Positions 43,038 to 53,245 of a stretch of 64,000 bases of DNA are shown here, piece by piece. Source of the DNA: an uncultured Mucispirillum sp. (lineage in GTDB: Bacteria > Chrysiogenota > Deferribacteres > Deferribacterales > Mucispirillaceae). Made by a program: the position numbers and the translations under genes. Below the pieces are notes generated by a model. The model was given only the letters and a program-made list of their open reading frames with translations, was not told the origin of the DNA and made no database searches. The stretch is taken from assembly GCA_944323205.1 (NCBI GenBank), contig CALURO010000005.1, forward strand, positions 62,001 to 126,000, given 5' to 3'. Position 1 is the stretch's first letter, and each line of letters opens with the position of its first letter.

Positions 43038-44717
43038 ATGATAAAACGGTTATTTTTACCAGTGATTGCATTTATTCTTTGTTTTTCTGGATTAAGTTAT
43101 GGTCAATCTCAGATAGGTATAAGTGGTGTAATTGATGACAGCTTTGAGAAAGATTTTCGTAATACACCATTTCCAAGAGATAAAAATGCCAAGATTATTA
43201 CAGAAAAAGAACTGCTTGATAATCTTCCAAAAGAAACATCAGCAGAAACAGTATATGTTTCAATGTTTGAAATAACAGGCAATAGAGTGATTGATAAAAA
43301 AGATATTCAAATGGTGCTGATTGATTATGTTGAAAGAAATCTAACTTTAACTCAGTTAAATGAAGCAGCAGATGCAGTTACAAAATTCTATAGACAAAAA
43401 GGTTATATAATAAGTTATGCATATATACCACCACAGGTAGTAAATAACAGTACAATTAATATAGCTGTTGTAGAAGGTGAAATTGGTGAAGTATATGTTG
43501 AAGGACTTTCAGATTATAAGAAAGAATTTATTTTAAAATATTTAAAACCATTACAGTCAGGTATTGTTCTTGATACAAAAACTTTAGAAAGACGCCTTTT
43601 ATTATTAAACAGCTTTATGGATTTAAAAGTTAATGCTACATTAAGACCAGGTAAAAGAAAAGGTACTTCAGATATTATTATTTATGCACAGGATACAAAC
43701 CCATACAGAGCAAGTTTTAGTGTTGATAACTATGGTAATAAAATAACTAATGAATATCGCTTAAATGGTGCTGCAATGGTTGGCAATGTTATAACAAGTG
43801 GTGACAGACTTGCATTAAATTTATCACTTGGTTTAGATAACTTTAACCCATGGCAGCTTTTTTATGGCAGAATAGATTACAGGCTTCCTATTGGCAGTGA
43901 AGGGTTTAAACTTGGTTTTGCATATTCAAGAAGTAACTATATAGGCACAAAAGATTTTGCAAAAGCTCTTAAATTAGAGGGATATTCTAATGATTACTCT
44001 ATATATACAGAATATCCAATTATCTTAAGAAACAAAGGTACATTAAATTTAGGTGCAGGTATATATGTAAAAGAGTCTGCAGATAAAATACTTGGTGAAA
44101 AAAATGCTCAGGATATTTTAACTACTGCTTCACTCAGTCTTTATGGTGAAGCATATCCATGGATTGGAGCAAATATGTATTATTCTCTGGCTTTTTCTCA
44201 AGGATTAAGTGGTCTTTATGGAGTCTCTCATTACAGCAGCACTTCTTCTAATCCTAATGCAAGTGGTTATTACGAAAAATTATATTTAGATTATGAATAT
44301 CACCAATTTATTACATGGTTTTTTAGAATGAGATTATTCCTTTCTGGTCAGTGGACATCAGGCACTACTTTTGCGGGGGAAAGATTTTATATAGGTGGAA
44401 TTTACAGTGTCCGTGGGTTTGAAAGCGGTTTAGAATCAGGAGATAACGGATACAGGCTTAGTGTAGAGGCTGAATTTGATTTAGGTATTCCACAAATAAA
44501 AGCGTTATTATTTTATGACAGAGGTCAGGTATTTAATTATAATGCAGATTATCATGGGTATGGCAGTGCATCTCTTGATTCGGCAGGTGCAGGGCTTCGT
44601 TTTTATCCATGGAAAGGCCTTGCAATAAAATTTGATTATGGTTACCCATTAATGTCATCACAAAATCGTGAAGCAGGCTGGGGCGTTGTATATGGGAGAA
44701 TAAGCTATGATTTCTAA
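43038..44717 (+). CDS. Two-partner secretion outer-membrane translocator (ShlB/FhaC/HecB family, TpsB)
   Basis: 559 residues from ATG 43038, which has GGAGC upstream and begins a proper signal peptide (MIKRLFLPVIAFILCFSGLSYGQ). An upstream in-frame ATG at 42969 would bury it. It is followed by POTRA-type domains (VYVSMFEITGNRVIDKKDI; INIAVVEGEIGEVYVEGL) and a C-terminal 16-strand beta-barrel with the conserved RGF motif (FYIGGIYSVRGFESG) of the FhaC pore-lining loop. The last residues (VVYGRISYDF) end in Phe as outer-membrane proteins do. It overlaps the adjoining TpsA gene by 11 bases, so it should secrete that protein. Confidence 0.92.
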   Translation: MIKRLFLPVIAFILCFSGLSYGQSQIGISGVIDDSFEKDFRNTPFPRDKNAKIITEKELLDNLPKETSAETVYVSMFEITGNRVIDKKDIQMVLIDYVERNLTLTQLNEAADAVTKFYRQKGYIISYAYIPPQVVNNSTINIAVVEGEIGEVYVEGLSDYKKEFILKYLKPLQSGIVLDTKTLERRLLLLNSFMDLKVNATLRPGKRKGTSDIIIYAQDTNPYRASFSVDNYGNKITNEYRLNGAAMVGNVITSGDRLALNLSLGLDNFNPWQLFYGRIDYRLPIGSEGFKLGFAYSRSNYIGTKDFAKALKLEGYSNDYSIYTEYPIILRNKGTLNLGAGIYVKESADKILGEKNAQDILTTASLSLYGEAYPWIGANMYYSLAFSQGLSGLYGVSHYSSTSSNPNASGYYEKLYLDYEYHQFITWFFRMRLFLSGQWTSGTTFAGERFYIGGIYSVRGFESGLESGDNGYRLSVEAEFDLGIPQIKALLFYDRGQVFNYNADYHGYGSASLDSAGAGLRFYPWKGLAIKFDYGYPLMSSQNREAGWGVVYGRISYDF

Positions 44718-47700
44718 AATTAAATATTATACAGCTGTTATTTTAGTTTTTTTATTTAATATTCCTGTTTATGCTGCTCCAAATGGTGCAAATGTGGTGC
44801 ATGGTAATGTCAATATTACACAAAGCGGCTCTAGTACTATTATTAACCAGAACACTGATAAAGCAATTATAAACTGGAACTCTTTTGATATTAATAAGGG
44901 AGAGAGTGTTCTTTTTAATCAAAATTCATCTTCAAGTATTGTTTTAAACAGAGTTACAAATGGTCTGCCTACAAATATTTTTGGCAGTATTTCAGCAAAT
45001 GGTAATGTATTTATTTTAAATCAGGCTGGAGTATTAGTTGGAAATGGTGCATCTATTAATACTAACAGTTTTTTAGCAGGTGCTGCAAATATTAATGATA
45101 ATGACTTTATTGCTGGAAAATATAATTTTTATGGTACACAGGGTAATGTTATTAATAACGGCAGTATAAAAGTTCATGACGGTGGATATGCTGTATTAAT
45201 GGGTAAAAATGTTACAAATAATGGGCTTATTTCAGCAAAACTTGGTAAAATATATTTATCATCTGGTGAAGCTTTTAGAATGGATATGAGCGGAAATGAC
45301 TTAATAGGTGTTGAAGTTGAAAAAGGTATAACTGATGCTTATATATCTAATGCTGGTCATATTCAGGCAGAAGGCGGCACTATAATAATGACTGCAAAAA
45401 ATGCATCTGATGTAATCCGTCAGGCTGTAAATAATACTGGTATTATTGATGCATCATCTATTTCATATGAAGGTGGTAAAGTTATATTAGGTGCTGAAAA
45501 CGGTCAGATTATAAATGATGGAGAAATTAATGTTTCATCAAAATCTGATGACAGCGGTTCTATAGAAATTAAAGCAGAACATATTATTAATAACGGATTA
45601 ATATATGCTAATGGTTTAAATGGCGGCACAATTAATATGCTTAGCTCTGATTTTCTAAAAATTGGCAGTTCAAGTATAATACAGGCAAACAGCTTTAGTT
45701 ATGGTAATGGTGGAAATATTAAGCTTATATCTCAGAAAAGAGCAGAATCATATAATGGAGCATTAATTGAAGCAGGTTCTATCTATGGCAGTGGTGGTTT
45801 TATTGAATTAAGTGGATATGACTCTGTTTATGCTTTTGGTAATTTTAATACTAAATCAATGTATGGCAGATATGGTCAGTTTTTGCTGGATCCATCGAAT
45901 ATGTTTATTGGTAACTACTCTAATTTAGCAGATGATGAAAATTATCAAGTATCAGATGATGGTAATACTTATATTGATATAACATGGCTTAATAATATGC
46001 TGAATACATCTAATGTATCACTTCAAACATTACAGGGTAATGGCAGTGGCGATATTACATTAAATGCAGGAGTTACTTTAACAGGAACTAATGGTTTAAC
46101 TCTTGATGCAGCTAATAATATAAGTTTATTAGGTAATATTGACGGACTTTCTGCTTTAACATTAAATGCTGGTGGCAGTATTACAGGCAACAATAACATT
46201 ACTGTTGGTGATATATCTGCAAATGCTGGAAATAATATACTTTTATCACAATTAAATGTTACAGGCATATCATCATATATTTCATCAAATGGTAATGTCA
46301 GTTTAACTGGCAGTAATATTGGTATGATTAAAGAAATTGAAGGCAATACAGTAGGGATTGGAGTAACAGGTAACGGTATATCTATGGATACTGCTCTTGG
46401 AACCAACAAAGCAGCAATTATAGGACAGGAAGTTGCTTTAAAAGCAGATGGTGCGATAAATGTATCTGTTGATACTGCAAATCTTTCAGCAGAAAGTGTA
46501 AATGGCAGTTTAGGTATTACTAACTTAAATGGAGATACAACTGTATTAATTAAATATTTAGGTGGTGCTGCATCAACTTATACCCAAACTAATGGAGTGA
46601 TAGATTTAAGTTATATACCAGAAAATGCAATAGGGCAGGATTTAACAATTTCAAGTGAATATGGCACAGTTATGGCTGTTGACAGGCTTGATGCATTAAA
46701 AGGGTACACAGGGCTTAAAATTGATGCAAATACAATTCATTTTATAGAAAATAATGATAATCCTTTAACTCTTGATTCTTCATTTTTAGGTAATAAAACA
46801 GCAGTTAAATATGTATTTGAAACAAATGGTGATATTAATGTTAGTTTAGACCCTGACTCATCATTACTTTTAAATAGTGGTATAGAATTAATATCAAATA
46901 ATGGTTCTATCACTTCTTCAAATGATATTTCAGCTATGTATTTTTCTGCAAAAGCATTAAATGATATAAATGTTACATCTTTTATACTTGGTGGCATATC
47001 ATTAGAAAGTATTGCTGGTAATATAGATTATACTCATAAAGCTGGCCCTATTAGTATTCGTGGATTAAAAGCATTAAATGGTAATATTAATGTAAGCTTG
47101 ATTGGGCTTTCTGGGGATATTCCATCTATTCCGGGTATTACTATCCCATCTGACTTTGATATTGGTGATTTATATATTTCTGGTCTTGCGTCTAATAACT
47201 CCGTTAATATTACAACAGCAAATGCTGATACTATTTCTATTTCAGGAAGTGGAGAAACAGCACTAGATTTAAATATTACAAATAATAATGCTAACCCATA
47301 TAAACTGGAAATTTCTAATAATTATGATATTACATTAAATACAGCTAATACTCAGTATAGTACAATCAAATTAGACAGCAGTAATGGCAGTATTAATTTT
47401 CCTGTAACAGATAATACAGTAACAGCAACTGATAAAATATTTTTATCAGCAAACCATATAAATGGTGATAGTGGAGATTTAGTATTATCATCAACAGAAG
47501 TATATATAAATCAGAAAACAGGAAGCAATTCATTTGAAGTTAGTGCAGATAAGGCTGATATTAATGGAAGTAATGTATCTGTTTTTTTAACTAAAGATAC
47601 AATACTTACAGATATTAATAAAGATTCTTATTCTGTAAATGGTGGTAGTATTAATATTCTATCTGCAAGTAATATAAGTATGCAAAATAAAATATCTTCT

Positions 47701-48243
47701 TCAGATTTAAATATTATTACAGGCAGTTTTAATTTTGAAAGTGGTGGTAAAAGCAATGTTATACAGGGAAATAATGTGTCAATAAATGCAGATGGTGATA
47801 TAACTGGCTCTGGTAAGATTATTGCAGATAGAGTTAATTTAACTGGCTCTACAATTGCGTCTACTTCTAATCTTTTAGTATTGGCTGATTATGGTCATTT
47901 TATATCAACAGCTGTAGATAAACCAGCAAACGATATTTTAATAAATATAAACTCAGATAACTGGTTTGAAAATTTAAAATCATATAAATTTGAAACCAGT
48001 GGTCCTGGATTATCTTACTTAAATGGTAAACTTGTTGATTATCAAGTATATGATATGGTAAAGGATATGTATCGCAGAAATTTACAGCCAATAGAAAATA
48101 CTAATATTGATAAAGTAACTGGTGATGATTTAGTAAAAGGTGGCAGGCTACAGGATACAAGCGAGCTTGTTACTGTTGAAGATAATAAAACACCAAAAGT
48201 AAATACTATTACAAAGAAAAATAAATCTATTGAATTAAAATAA
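44707..48243 (+). CDS. Two-partner secretion exoprotein (FhaB/HMW1-like hemagglutinin, TpsA)
   Basis: 1178 residues. A signal peptide (YTAVILVFLFNIPVYAAP) is followed by the TPS secretion domain: NVNITQSGSSTIINQNTDKAIINWNSFDI, VLNRVTNGLPTNIFG, and ILNQAGVLVGNGA in place of the usual NPNGVLFG. The body is Asn/Gly/Ser-rich with many short beta-helix-like repeats (GSITSSND, NGSINFPV type) and GQFLLDPSNMFIGNY near residue 395. No transmembrane anchor and almost no Cys are seen. It is likely a secreted adhesin or surface fibre; receptor and biological role unknown. It starts inside the last codons of the TpsB gene. Confidence 0.9.
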   Translation: MISKIKYYTAVILVFLFNIPVYAAPNGANVVHGNVNITQSGSSTIINQNTDKAIINWNSFDINKGESVLFNQNSSSSIVLNRVTNGLPTNIFGSISANGNVFILNQAGVLVGNGASINTNSFLAGAANINDNDFIAGKYNFYGTQGNVINNGSIKVHDGGYAVLMGKNVTNNGLISAKLGKIYLSSGEAFRMDMSGNDLIGVEVEKGITDAYISNAGHIQAEGGTIIMTAKNASDVIRQAVNNTGIIDASSISYEGGKVILGAENGQIINDGEINVSSKSDDSGSIEIKAEHIINNGLIYANGLNGGTINMLSSDFLKIGSSSIIQANSFSYGNGGNIKLISQKRAESYNGALIEAGSIYGSGGFIELSGYDSVYAFGNFNTKSMYGRYGQFLLDPSNMFIGNYSNLADDENYQVSDDGNTYIDITWLNNMLNTSNVSLQTLQGNGSGDITLNAGVTLTGTNGLTLDAANNISLLGNIDGLSALTLNAGGSITGNNNITVGDISANAGNNILLSQLNVTGISSYISSNGNVSLTGSNIGMIKEIEGNTVGIGVTGNGISMDTALGTNKAAIIGQEVALKADGAINVSVDTANLSAESVNGSLGITNLNGDTTVLIKYLGGAASTYTQTNGVIDLSYIPENAIGQDLTISSEYGTVMAVDRLDALKGYTGLKIDANTIHFIENNDNPLTLDSSFLGNKTAVKYVFETNGDINVSLDPDSSLLLNSGIELISNNGSITSSNDISAMYFSAKALNDINVTSFILGGISLESIAGNIDYTHKAGPISIRGLKALNGNINVSLIGLSGDIPSIPGITIPSDFDIGDLYISGLASNNSVNITTANADTISISGSGETALDLNITNNNANPYKLEISNNYDITLNTANTQYSTIKLDSSNGSINFPVTDNTVTATDKIFLSANHINGDSGDLVLSSTEVYINQKTGSNSFEVSADKADINGSNVSVFLTKDTILTDINKDSYSVNGGSINILSASNISMQNKISSSDLNIITGSFNFESGGKSNVIQGNNVSINADGDITGSGKIIADRVNLTGSTIASTSNLLVLADYGHFISTAVDKPANDILININSDNWFENLKSYKFETSGPGLSYLNGKLVDYQVYDMVKDMYRRNLQPIENTNIDKVTGDDLVKGGRLQDTSELVTVEDNKTPKVNTITKKNKSIELK

Positions 48244-48353
48244 CAGAGTAGAGCAAAGAATATTATATTTATTTAACTTGAATTTTTAATGATTTATTAT
48301 TTGATTGTAGTATATAATGAGTAATTTAGCTATATTAATATCATATATAAATA

Positions 48354-48381
48354 TACCCCATTTAGATAATTAAATGGGGTA
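48354..48381. terminator. Bidirectional hairpin between the TpsA and rubredoxin genes
   Basis: TACCCCATTTA (48354-48364), 6-base loop, TAAATGGGGTA (48371-48381): a perfect 11-bp stem between convergent genes. Its arms are almost identical to those at 25775-25802 and to the ends of the dispersed repeat. Confidence 0.7.
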
Positions 48382-48404
48382 GTGAGAATAATTATATTAT
48401 TTTG

Positions 48405-48569
48405 CTAATCTTCCAGTGGGGAAAATTCTTCTTTACCAACAAAACACTGTGGACATACCCAGTCATCTGGTAAATCTTCAAATGCTGTGCCTGGGGCTAT
48501 TCCATCTTCTGGTATGCCAATAGCTGGGTCATAAATCCAACCGCATACATTGCAAACATATTTTTTCAT
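48405..48569 (-). CDS. Rubredoxin
   Basis: 54-residue single-iron electron carrier. Two iron-binding knuckles are visible: [10 protein letters not shown] and [11 protein letters not shown], with the conserved DLPDDWVCP. The start at 48569 is chosen because GGAGG lies 5 bases upstream and the product begins [10 protein letters not shown] as usual; a longer frame to 48602 overlaps the nrnA-like gene. Rubredoxin commonly feeds oxygen- or peroxide-reducing enzymes in anaerobes; no such partner adjoins. Its ribosome binding site abuts the nrnA-like stop codon, so the two are coupled. Confidence 0.95.
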   Translation of the reverse strand: MKKYVCNVCGWIYDPAIGIPEDGIAPGTAFEDLPDDWVCPQCFVGKEEFSPLED

Positions 48570-48579
48570 ATATTCCTCC

Positions 48580-49569
48580 TTATATTTGCTTTTCTTCAGC
48601 ATTTTTAATGCCTAGTTTTTTTAAAAGTCTAGATTTTAATATTTCAACTATCTGTTCATAAGTTTTTGATTTTAAAGGAATCTGACCGCCGGCAGATTTC
48701 ATATGTCCGCCTCCATAACCTATTCCCCTTACAATAGCTAATGCTATTGTGCCTACTGCTTTTTTGTTTGTTTTGTTACGAATAGAAAAATAGCATGTTT
48801 GGTCAATTCTTCCAACAACAAAAGATGATTTTACTTCACGCATTCTAAGAAGATAGTCAGAAATTTCTGCTATTAAATCAGCATTTCTTACTTCTTCTAA
48901 ATCACAGAAAATTAAATCATTATATATTATAGCCTGGTCTACTGCTTTACGGATAGTTTTAAAATAATATCGTGGCAGTTCTGGTGTTTCTATTTTATTA
49001 AGTTTAGCAAAAGATGCGTTTGGAAATACATAGCTTATCATATCCATATCTGCCTGAGTATTACCTCGTCCTGTACCAAAAGTATCTGTTTTTATACCAT
49101 AATACAGTGCTGTAGCAGTATTAATATCTGGTATTATTCCAAGTGTTTTATAATATTCTGCAATAATAGTTGATGTAGAGCCGTAATGTGTTCTTATATC
49201 ATTAAACGGTATTGTTGTAGATACAGCACGAAGGTTATGATGGTCTATAACAGCGTCAGGCAGCCTTTGACCTGTTTCATAAATATTTCCAGCACCTGGT
49301 TGAGTATCTACCAAAATAAGATAATCATATCTAGCCAGATTTAATTTAGTGATATAGTGCATATCAATTTTGCAGAGTTTTACAAACTCTTTATTTTCGG
49401 CCCGTCCAATAACACCCATATAAGCTATTGTTACTCGTTTTTTTAATGTTGCAGCAAGCAAGTTTTTTAATGCAAAAGCAGCAGCTATAGTGTCTGGGTC
49501 TGGGTTATTATGTGTTTGAATTAAAACTTTTCTTTTTGATTTTACTGCTTCTAATAGTTTGTTAATCAT
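48580..49569 (-). CDS. DHH/DHHA1 family phosphoesterase (NrnA-like oligoribonuclease/pAp phosphatase)
   Basis: 329 residues with DHH-superfamily motifs: [16 protein letters not shown] (motif I), VDTQPG (motif II), VIDHHNL (the DHH motif), and a C-terminal DHHA1 region with [15 protein letters not shown]. NrnA degrades nanoRNA and dephosphorylates 3'-phosphoadenosine 5'-phosphate; a cyclic-dinucleotide phosphodiesterase role is possible in the wider family. It starts 14 bases after the periplasmic hypothetical gene. Confidence 0.88.
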   Translation of the reverse strand: MINKLLEAVKSKRKVLIQTHNNPDPDTIAAAFALKNLLAATLKKRVTIAYMGVIGRAENKEFVKLCKIDMHYITKLNLARYDYLILVDTQPGAGNIYETGQRLPDAVIDHHNLRAVSTTIPFNDIRTHYGSTSTIIAEYYKTLGIIPDINTATALYYGIKTDTFGTGRGNTQADMDMISYVFPNASFAKLNKIETPELPRYYFKTIRKAVDQAIIYNDLIFCDLEEVRNADLIAEISDYLLRMREVKSSFVVGRIDQTCYFSIRNKTNKKAVGTIALAIVRGIGYGGGHMKSAGGQIPLKSKTYEQIVEILKSRLLKKLGIKNAEEKQI

Positions 49570-49583
49570 AAAAAATCCTGTTT

Positions 49584-50639
49584 TTATTCAACTGAAAAAT
49601 CTAGTATCAGTTTTTTATCATTAAACTCTATTTTATTAGGCTGTTTTGGAAAGTTTAATTCTTGTATTTTTCTACTTAGCTCTTCTGGAGAAAAATAGGA
49701 ATCAACTTCAAAAACAACATTTTTTTGGGAGTATGAAACTGTTTTATATGATTTAAGAAGTCCTCTTTGAGAAAGAGTGTCTATAATATTTTTTGTTAAA
49801 ACAAGGTTATTTGCATTAATAAAATTAATATTATATTTATGCAATTTTACAGCTGTTTCTGGAAGCTGTATTATATTATCTCTTACATATGTAACAGTAT
49901 CAGTTGCTGCCTGTTTTATCGCATTATTATAGCATTTAGTAATATTTCTGTTATCGTTTCCAGTAACTATTTGTATTGTTTTGCTGTCATTTTTTTTGTT
50001 TATAATAGTAACAGTTGTTTCTACTTCACACATATTACTCGTATCTTTAAATTCTTCTAAGTTAGTAATAACTCTAAAATCAAATATAATTAAAGATGTG
50101 CTGTTTATGTCATTAAATGCATTATTTATTTTTTTTTCATCATACATATCATCTATTTTGCCTAGAAATAGTGCCTGGTCTGATAAAGAAAACTGCTGTG
50201 ATGATAGTATATTAGTAATAGTATTTTGAATTTGTTTTGCATGAAGTATAGTATCATCTATTCCTCTGTAAAGATATACGGCAGCATCAGCATACTGGTT
50301 TAATAAAAGCCTTGCATCTTTTAGTGCTTCATCATCAAGATCTATTTTAAGTTTTACAGAAATTGTGTTATTATCATCTATGTTTTGCTCTAAAATAGAG
50401 TAACTTTTTATAAACTTAAAGAAATCTTCGTTTACTTCCATATCTGTAATATTATTTTCCTTATAATACCAGCGAATAGAAGCAAGTTTAGCATTATTTA
50501 ATGCACTGTAATATGCATCTCTAAGTTTTAAATTTTTAACAGCTGCTTTTCCTGTAGCTACCACATTATATGCATAACTTTCAGATGTGTAAGATACTGC
50601 AGCAGTTAATAATATTATTATTGTTATTATTTTTTTCAT
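49584..50639 (-). CDS. Secreted (periplasmic) hypothetical protein
   Basis: 351 residues with a clear signal peptide (MKKIITIIILLTAAVSYTSESYA). The mature N-terminus (NVVATGKAAVKNLKLRDAYYSALNNAKLASIRWYYKEN) has the Gly, then alpha-helical Ala-x-x-x-A-x-x-Ala pattern seen in FlgT-like and LPP20-like periplasmic proteins, but the resemblance is weak and no family is assigned. The middle part contains a YLYRGIDDT segment and a strand-rich region. Repeat copy 2 lies directly upstream and separates it from lptD. Confidence 0.7.
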   Translation of the reverse strand: MKKIITIIILLTAAVSYTSESYAYNVVATGKAAVKNLKLRDAYYSALNNAKLASIRWYYKENNITDMEVNEDFFKFIKSYSILEQNIDDNNTISVKLKIDLDDEALKDARLLLNQYADAAVYLYRGIDDTILHAKQIQNTITNILSSQQFSLSDQALFLGKIDDMYDEKKINNAFNDINSTSLIIFDFRVITNLEEFKDTSNMCEVETTVTIINKKNDSKTIQIVTGNDNRNITKCYNNAIKQAATDTVTYVRDNIIQLPETAVKLHKYNINFINANNLVLTKNIIDTLSQRGLLKSYKTVSYSQKNVVFEVDSYFSPEELSRKIQELNFPKQPNKIEFNDKKLILDFSVE

Positions 50640-50715
50640 ATTATTCCTGTATATATATTTTTTTTGTTATATCATATTCTTTTATATTTTGCAATAAATC
50701 TTCTAACTGCTTCAC

Positions 50716-50993
50716 CCCCATTTTTTTAAAACACCTTATGTCACCTTGATGCGGAGCATCTAGCGAAGCCGAAGAGTCTATATAGGTGCAGGACGCACCG
50801 TCGCTTGCGAAAGCAACAAGGAATTTACTTCCGTAGTTGCGTGTTTTTTTAAATACAGGGATGTATTTAAAAATAAAAGTTTAAATAGATTCTTCGCCTA
50901 CTATCGTAGGCTCTGAATGACAGTTATTGCTATTATTTATATTTTTACATATATTATCAAGCAGTTATAACATTTTTTAATAAAAAAATGGGG
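50716..50993. repeat. Dispersed intergenic repeat element, copy 2 (short form)
   Basis: 278 bases bounded by a perfect 13-bp terminal inverted repeat: CCCCATTTTTTTA (50716-50728) and TAAAAAAATGGGG (50981-50993). Inside the left end is ACACCTTATGTCACCTTGA (50731-50749) and inside the right end GATTCTTCGCCTACTATC, AGGCTCTGAATGACAGTTA; both are shared with copy 1. Hairpins are GCCTAC/GTAGGC around TATC, and TTTAAATACA/TGTATTTAAA around GGGA. It fills the 368-base gap between lptD and the periplasmic hypothetical gene; no open reading frame inside. It lacks the duplicated 88-base modules of copy 1. Confidence 0.75.
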
Positions 50994-51007
50994 TACCCCA
51001 AAATCTT

Positions 51008-53245
51008 CTAAAGAGGTTCTTCTTGATTTATCGAGAATATTTGAATATTACTGTCTCCAAGTCCCCTTAAGCTGAATAACAAAAAGAATTTAATATCATT
51101 TTTATTATATCCCCCATCTATTGAGTTAACAACAGATTGTGTAACTTCTGCATTTAATCCAAGACTCCAACATTCTGCATTATATAATATTGAACCGCCA
51201 TAGCTTTTTGGTATTAAGTTATTAAAACTCATATCGGAATTATAACCGCTCCATTGATAATATCCTTGAACCATAATACGCCATATATTTATACCTGAAG
51301 ATATTTGAACTGTTGTATTATATGTATTAGATCTAATATTTCTATAAATAGCGCCATTATATGTATATCTTCCTGTTAGAAAAAAGTATTTAAGAAATTT
51401 AAGTGTAGTAGTATTAGAGAAATATTGTATTTTTGGCTCATTTTCTTCAAATTCTCCAGTATGTTTATAATCAAGCTCTGTATCATTTGTTAAATAGCCT
51501 AATATATTCGCTTCTAACTGTAATTCAAGTGGAAGAACATTGTTTTCTTCTGCCATAAAATCATAACCTTGTTCTGCTTTAAATTCAATATTCCAGCCTT
51601 TACCTATTAAAGCTGTAATAAATTCGTATGAAAGGGAACTTTGGTAAGTTGTTACATCATTAAAAAGCATATTAGGATAGTTAGTAATATTATTTGCTGT
51701 TGGATGTTCTAATTTTGGAGAATAAGAAATTGTAAAGTTATTTTGTATAGAGTGTCTAAACATTCCATAATCTTTATATATTTCTTTTACTGTTAATGTT
51801 AAATCAGCTCCACCCCAGTATTTTTCTGCAGTACTTTCATTTAGTGCATATATACCGCCAAAATCAGGGCTGGAATAATTATTGAAGTTAAATGGAAGAG
51901 TACTGTCCTGCCACCTGATATATCCAATATATGCAGAAGGGGTGATAGTTAAAAATTTTGCATCTATTGGTACATAAAGCCTTCCATAAGCACCAAATCT
52001 ATTCATTGCCCATTCTGTTTCTTCCTGTGGTCTATTTTGAGTAGTATAGTAATACCGAGTATATTTTGAAACTAACCTGTCATAAGATAAATCATACTCT
52101 AAAAAAACATAAGGAATTTCTTTTACTATTTTGTTTACTTTAATAGAAGGCATTCTAACAAGCTGGTCTTGTGTATAGCCATTTGTAGTATCTCTATAAA
52201 GCATATCTCTTCTGTAATATATTTGAGAATCAATATAATCATTTACATATTTCAGCTTTAATTCACCAAAATACATATTTTGGTAGTTTTCATTATTAAA
52301 CATTGATATTGAATAGTCATCATAATCTCTTGAATATAGATAGTCTGAAACATAATCACCATTTAAATAAATATATAAATTATCAACTGGAGTATACTGG
52401 TTTTTTAATGTAGCTCTCCATCGTGATTGAGTATCTGCTTCTGAGCCAAAGTCTTTTATATGCTCAGCAGCAAGATAAAAATTACTTTCCTCTGAATGAG
52501 CATATCTTGCTTCAAACTGTTCCTGTATACCTCTTTCAGAATAAAGCCCAAGTCCAATGGTAAAATCATAATTTATATCTGGAGCAATAAAATACTGAAA
52601 GTTACCTATAGCTCCCATTGTTTCATCATAACCAATATTTGGCATTAAAAAACCTGTTTTTCTATTAGATGATACAGGATAGAAAAATTTTGGAACATAA
52701 ATAAAAGGGCTGTCATATATATTAACTGTTGCATGATTTAGCTGCATATATCCATCAATATCAAGTTTACCCTCATACATAGAAAGCGACCATTCAGGAA
52801 CACTTCCAGAGCATGCAGAAATTTTTGCATCTGTTACTGTAAAAGTTGTAGGGCCTGTTTTATTCATATTTTTAGCACAAAGATAGTTAAAAGGTGCCAA
52901 AAACCCTTGTATATCTTCTGCAGTTCCTGTTTCTGCATTAAGATTATAGTTTATTTTACCAGCTTCTAATTTTTGTTCAGGGCTTTCTATTTTTACATTA
53001 CCTGTTGCCTGCACCTCAGTTGTTTTAGAGTTATACATTACTTTCTCAGCTGTTATTGTTATACTTTTTGCCTGCAATACAACATTTCCTACAGCTTCAT
53101 ACATATTTTCGCCAACTTTTGTTACCTGGTCAGCTTCAAGTACATATGAAATGTCTGTATTATTAAATTGAGCAAATGTATTAGTATGGTAAAATAGAAT
53201 TAATGTAAGAAAAAGTATTATTTTATACTTCATTTCTGCTACCAT
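51008..53245 (-). CDS. lptD: LPS assembly outer-membrane protein LptD
   Basis: Inserts lipopolysaccharide into the outer leaflet with LptE. 745 residues. A signal peptide (MKYKIILFLTLILFYHTNTFAQ) is followed by an OstA/LptA-like jellyroll (YVLEADQVTKVGENMYEAVGNVVLQAKSI, then VQATGNVKI). Then come SACSGSVPEWSL and FIYVPKFFYPVSSNRKTGFLMP, which are the LptD signature, and a long aromatic beta-barrel. The start at 53245 lies inside folC; ATG 53233 (MKYKII) is an equally good start. Cys count is low, so the disulfides known in E. coli LptD are not conserved. An outer membrane with LPS is implied. Confidence 0.93.
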   Translation of the reverse strand: MVAEMKYKIILFLTLILFYHTNTFAQFNNTDISYVLEADQVTKVGENMYEAVGNVVLQAKSITITAEKVMYNSKTTEVQATGNVKIESPEQKLEAGKINYNLNAETGTAEDIQGFLAPFNYLCAKNMNKTGPTTFTVTDAKISACSGSVPEWSLSMYEGKLDIDGYMQLNHATVNIYDSPFIYVPKFFYPVSSNRKTGFLMPNIGYDETMGAIGNFQYFIAPDINYDFTIGLGLYSERGIQEQFEARYAHSEESNFYLAAEHIKDFGSEADTQSRWRATLKNQYTPVDNLYIYLNGDYVSDYLYSRDYDDYSISMFNNENYQNMYFGELKLKYVNDYIDSQIYYRRDMLYRDTTNGYTQDQLVRMPSIKVNKIVKEIPYVFLEYDLSYDRLVSKYTRYYYTTQNRPQEETEWAMNRFGAYGRLYVPIDAKFLTITPSAYIGYIRWQDSTLPFNFNNYSSPDFGGIYALNESTAEKYWGGADLTLTVKEIYKDYGMFRHSIQNNFTISYSPKLEHPTANNITNYPNMLFNDVTTYQSSLSYEFITALIGKGWNIEFKAEQGYDFMAEENNVLPLELQLEANILGYLTNDTELDYKHTGEFEENEPKIQYFSNTTTLKFLKYFFLTGRYTYNGAIYRNIRSNTYNTTVQISSGINIWRIMVQGYYQWSGYNSDMSFNNLIPKSYGGSILYNAECWSLGLNAEVTQSVVNSIDGGYNKNDIKFFLLFSLRGLGDSNIQIFSINQEEPL

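Noticed and set aside
46023..46409. Minus-strand frame of 128 codons
   Set aside because: Antisense of the repetitive TpsA gene; Pro/Leu/Ile low-complexity shadow without start signal.
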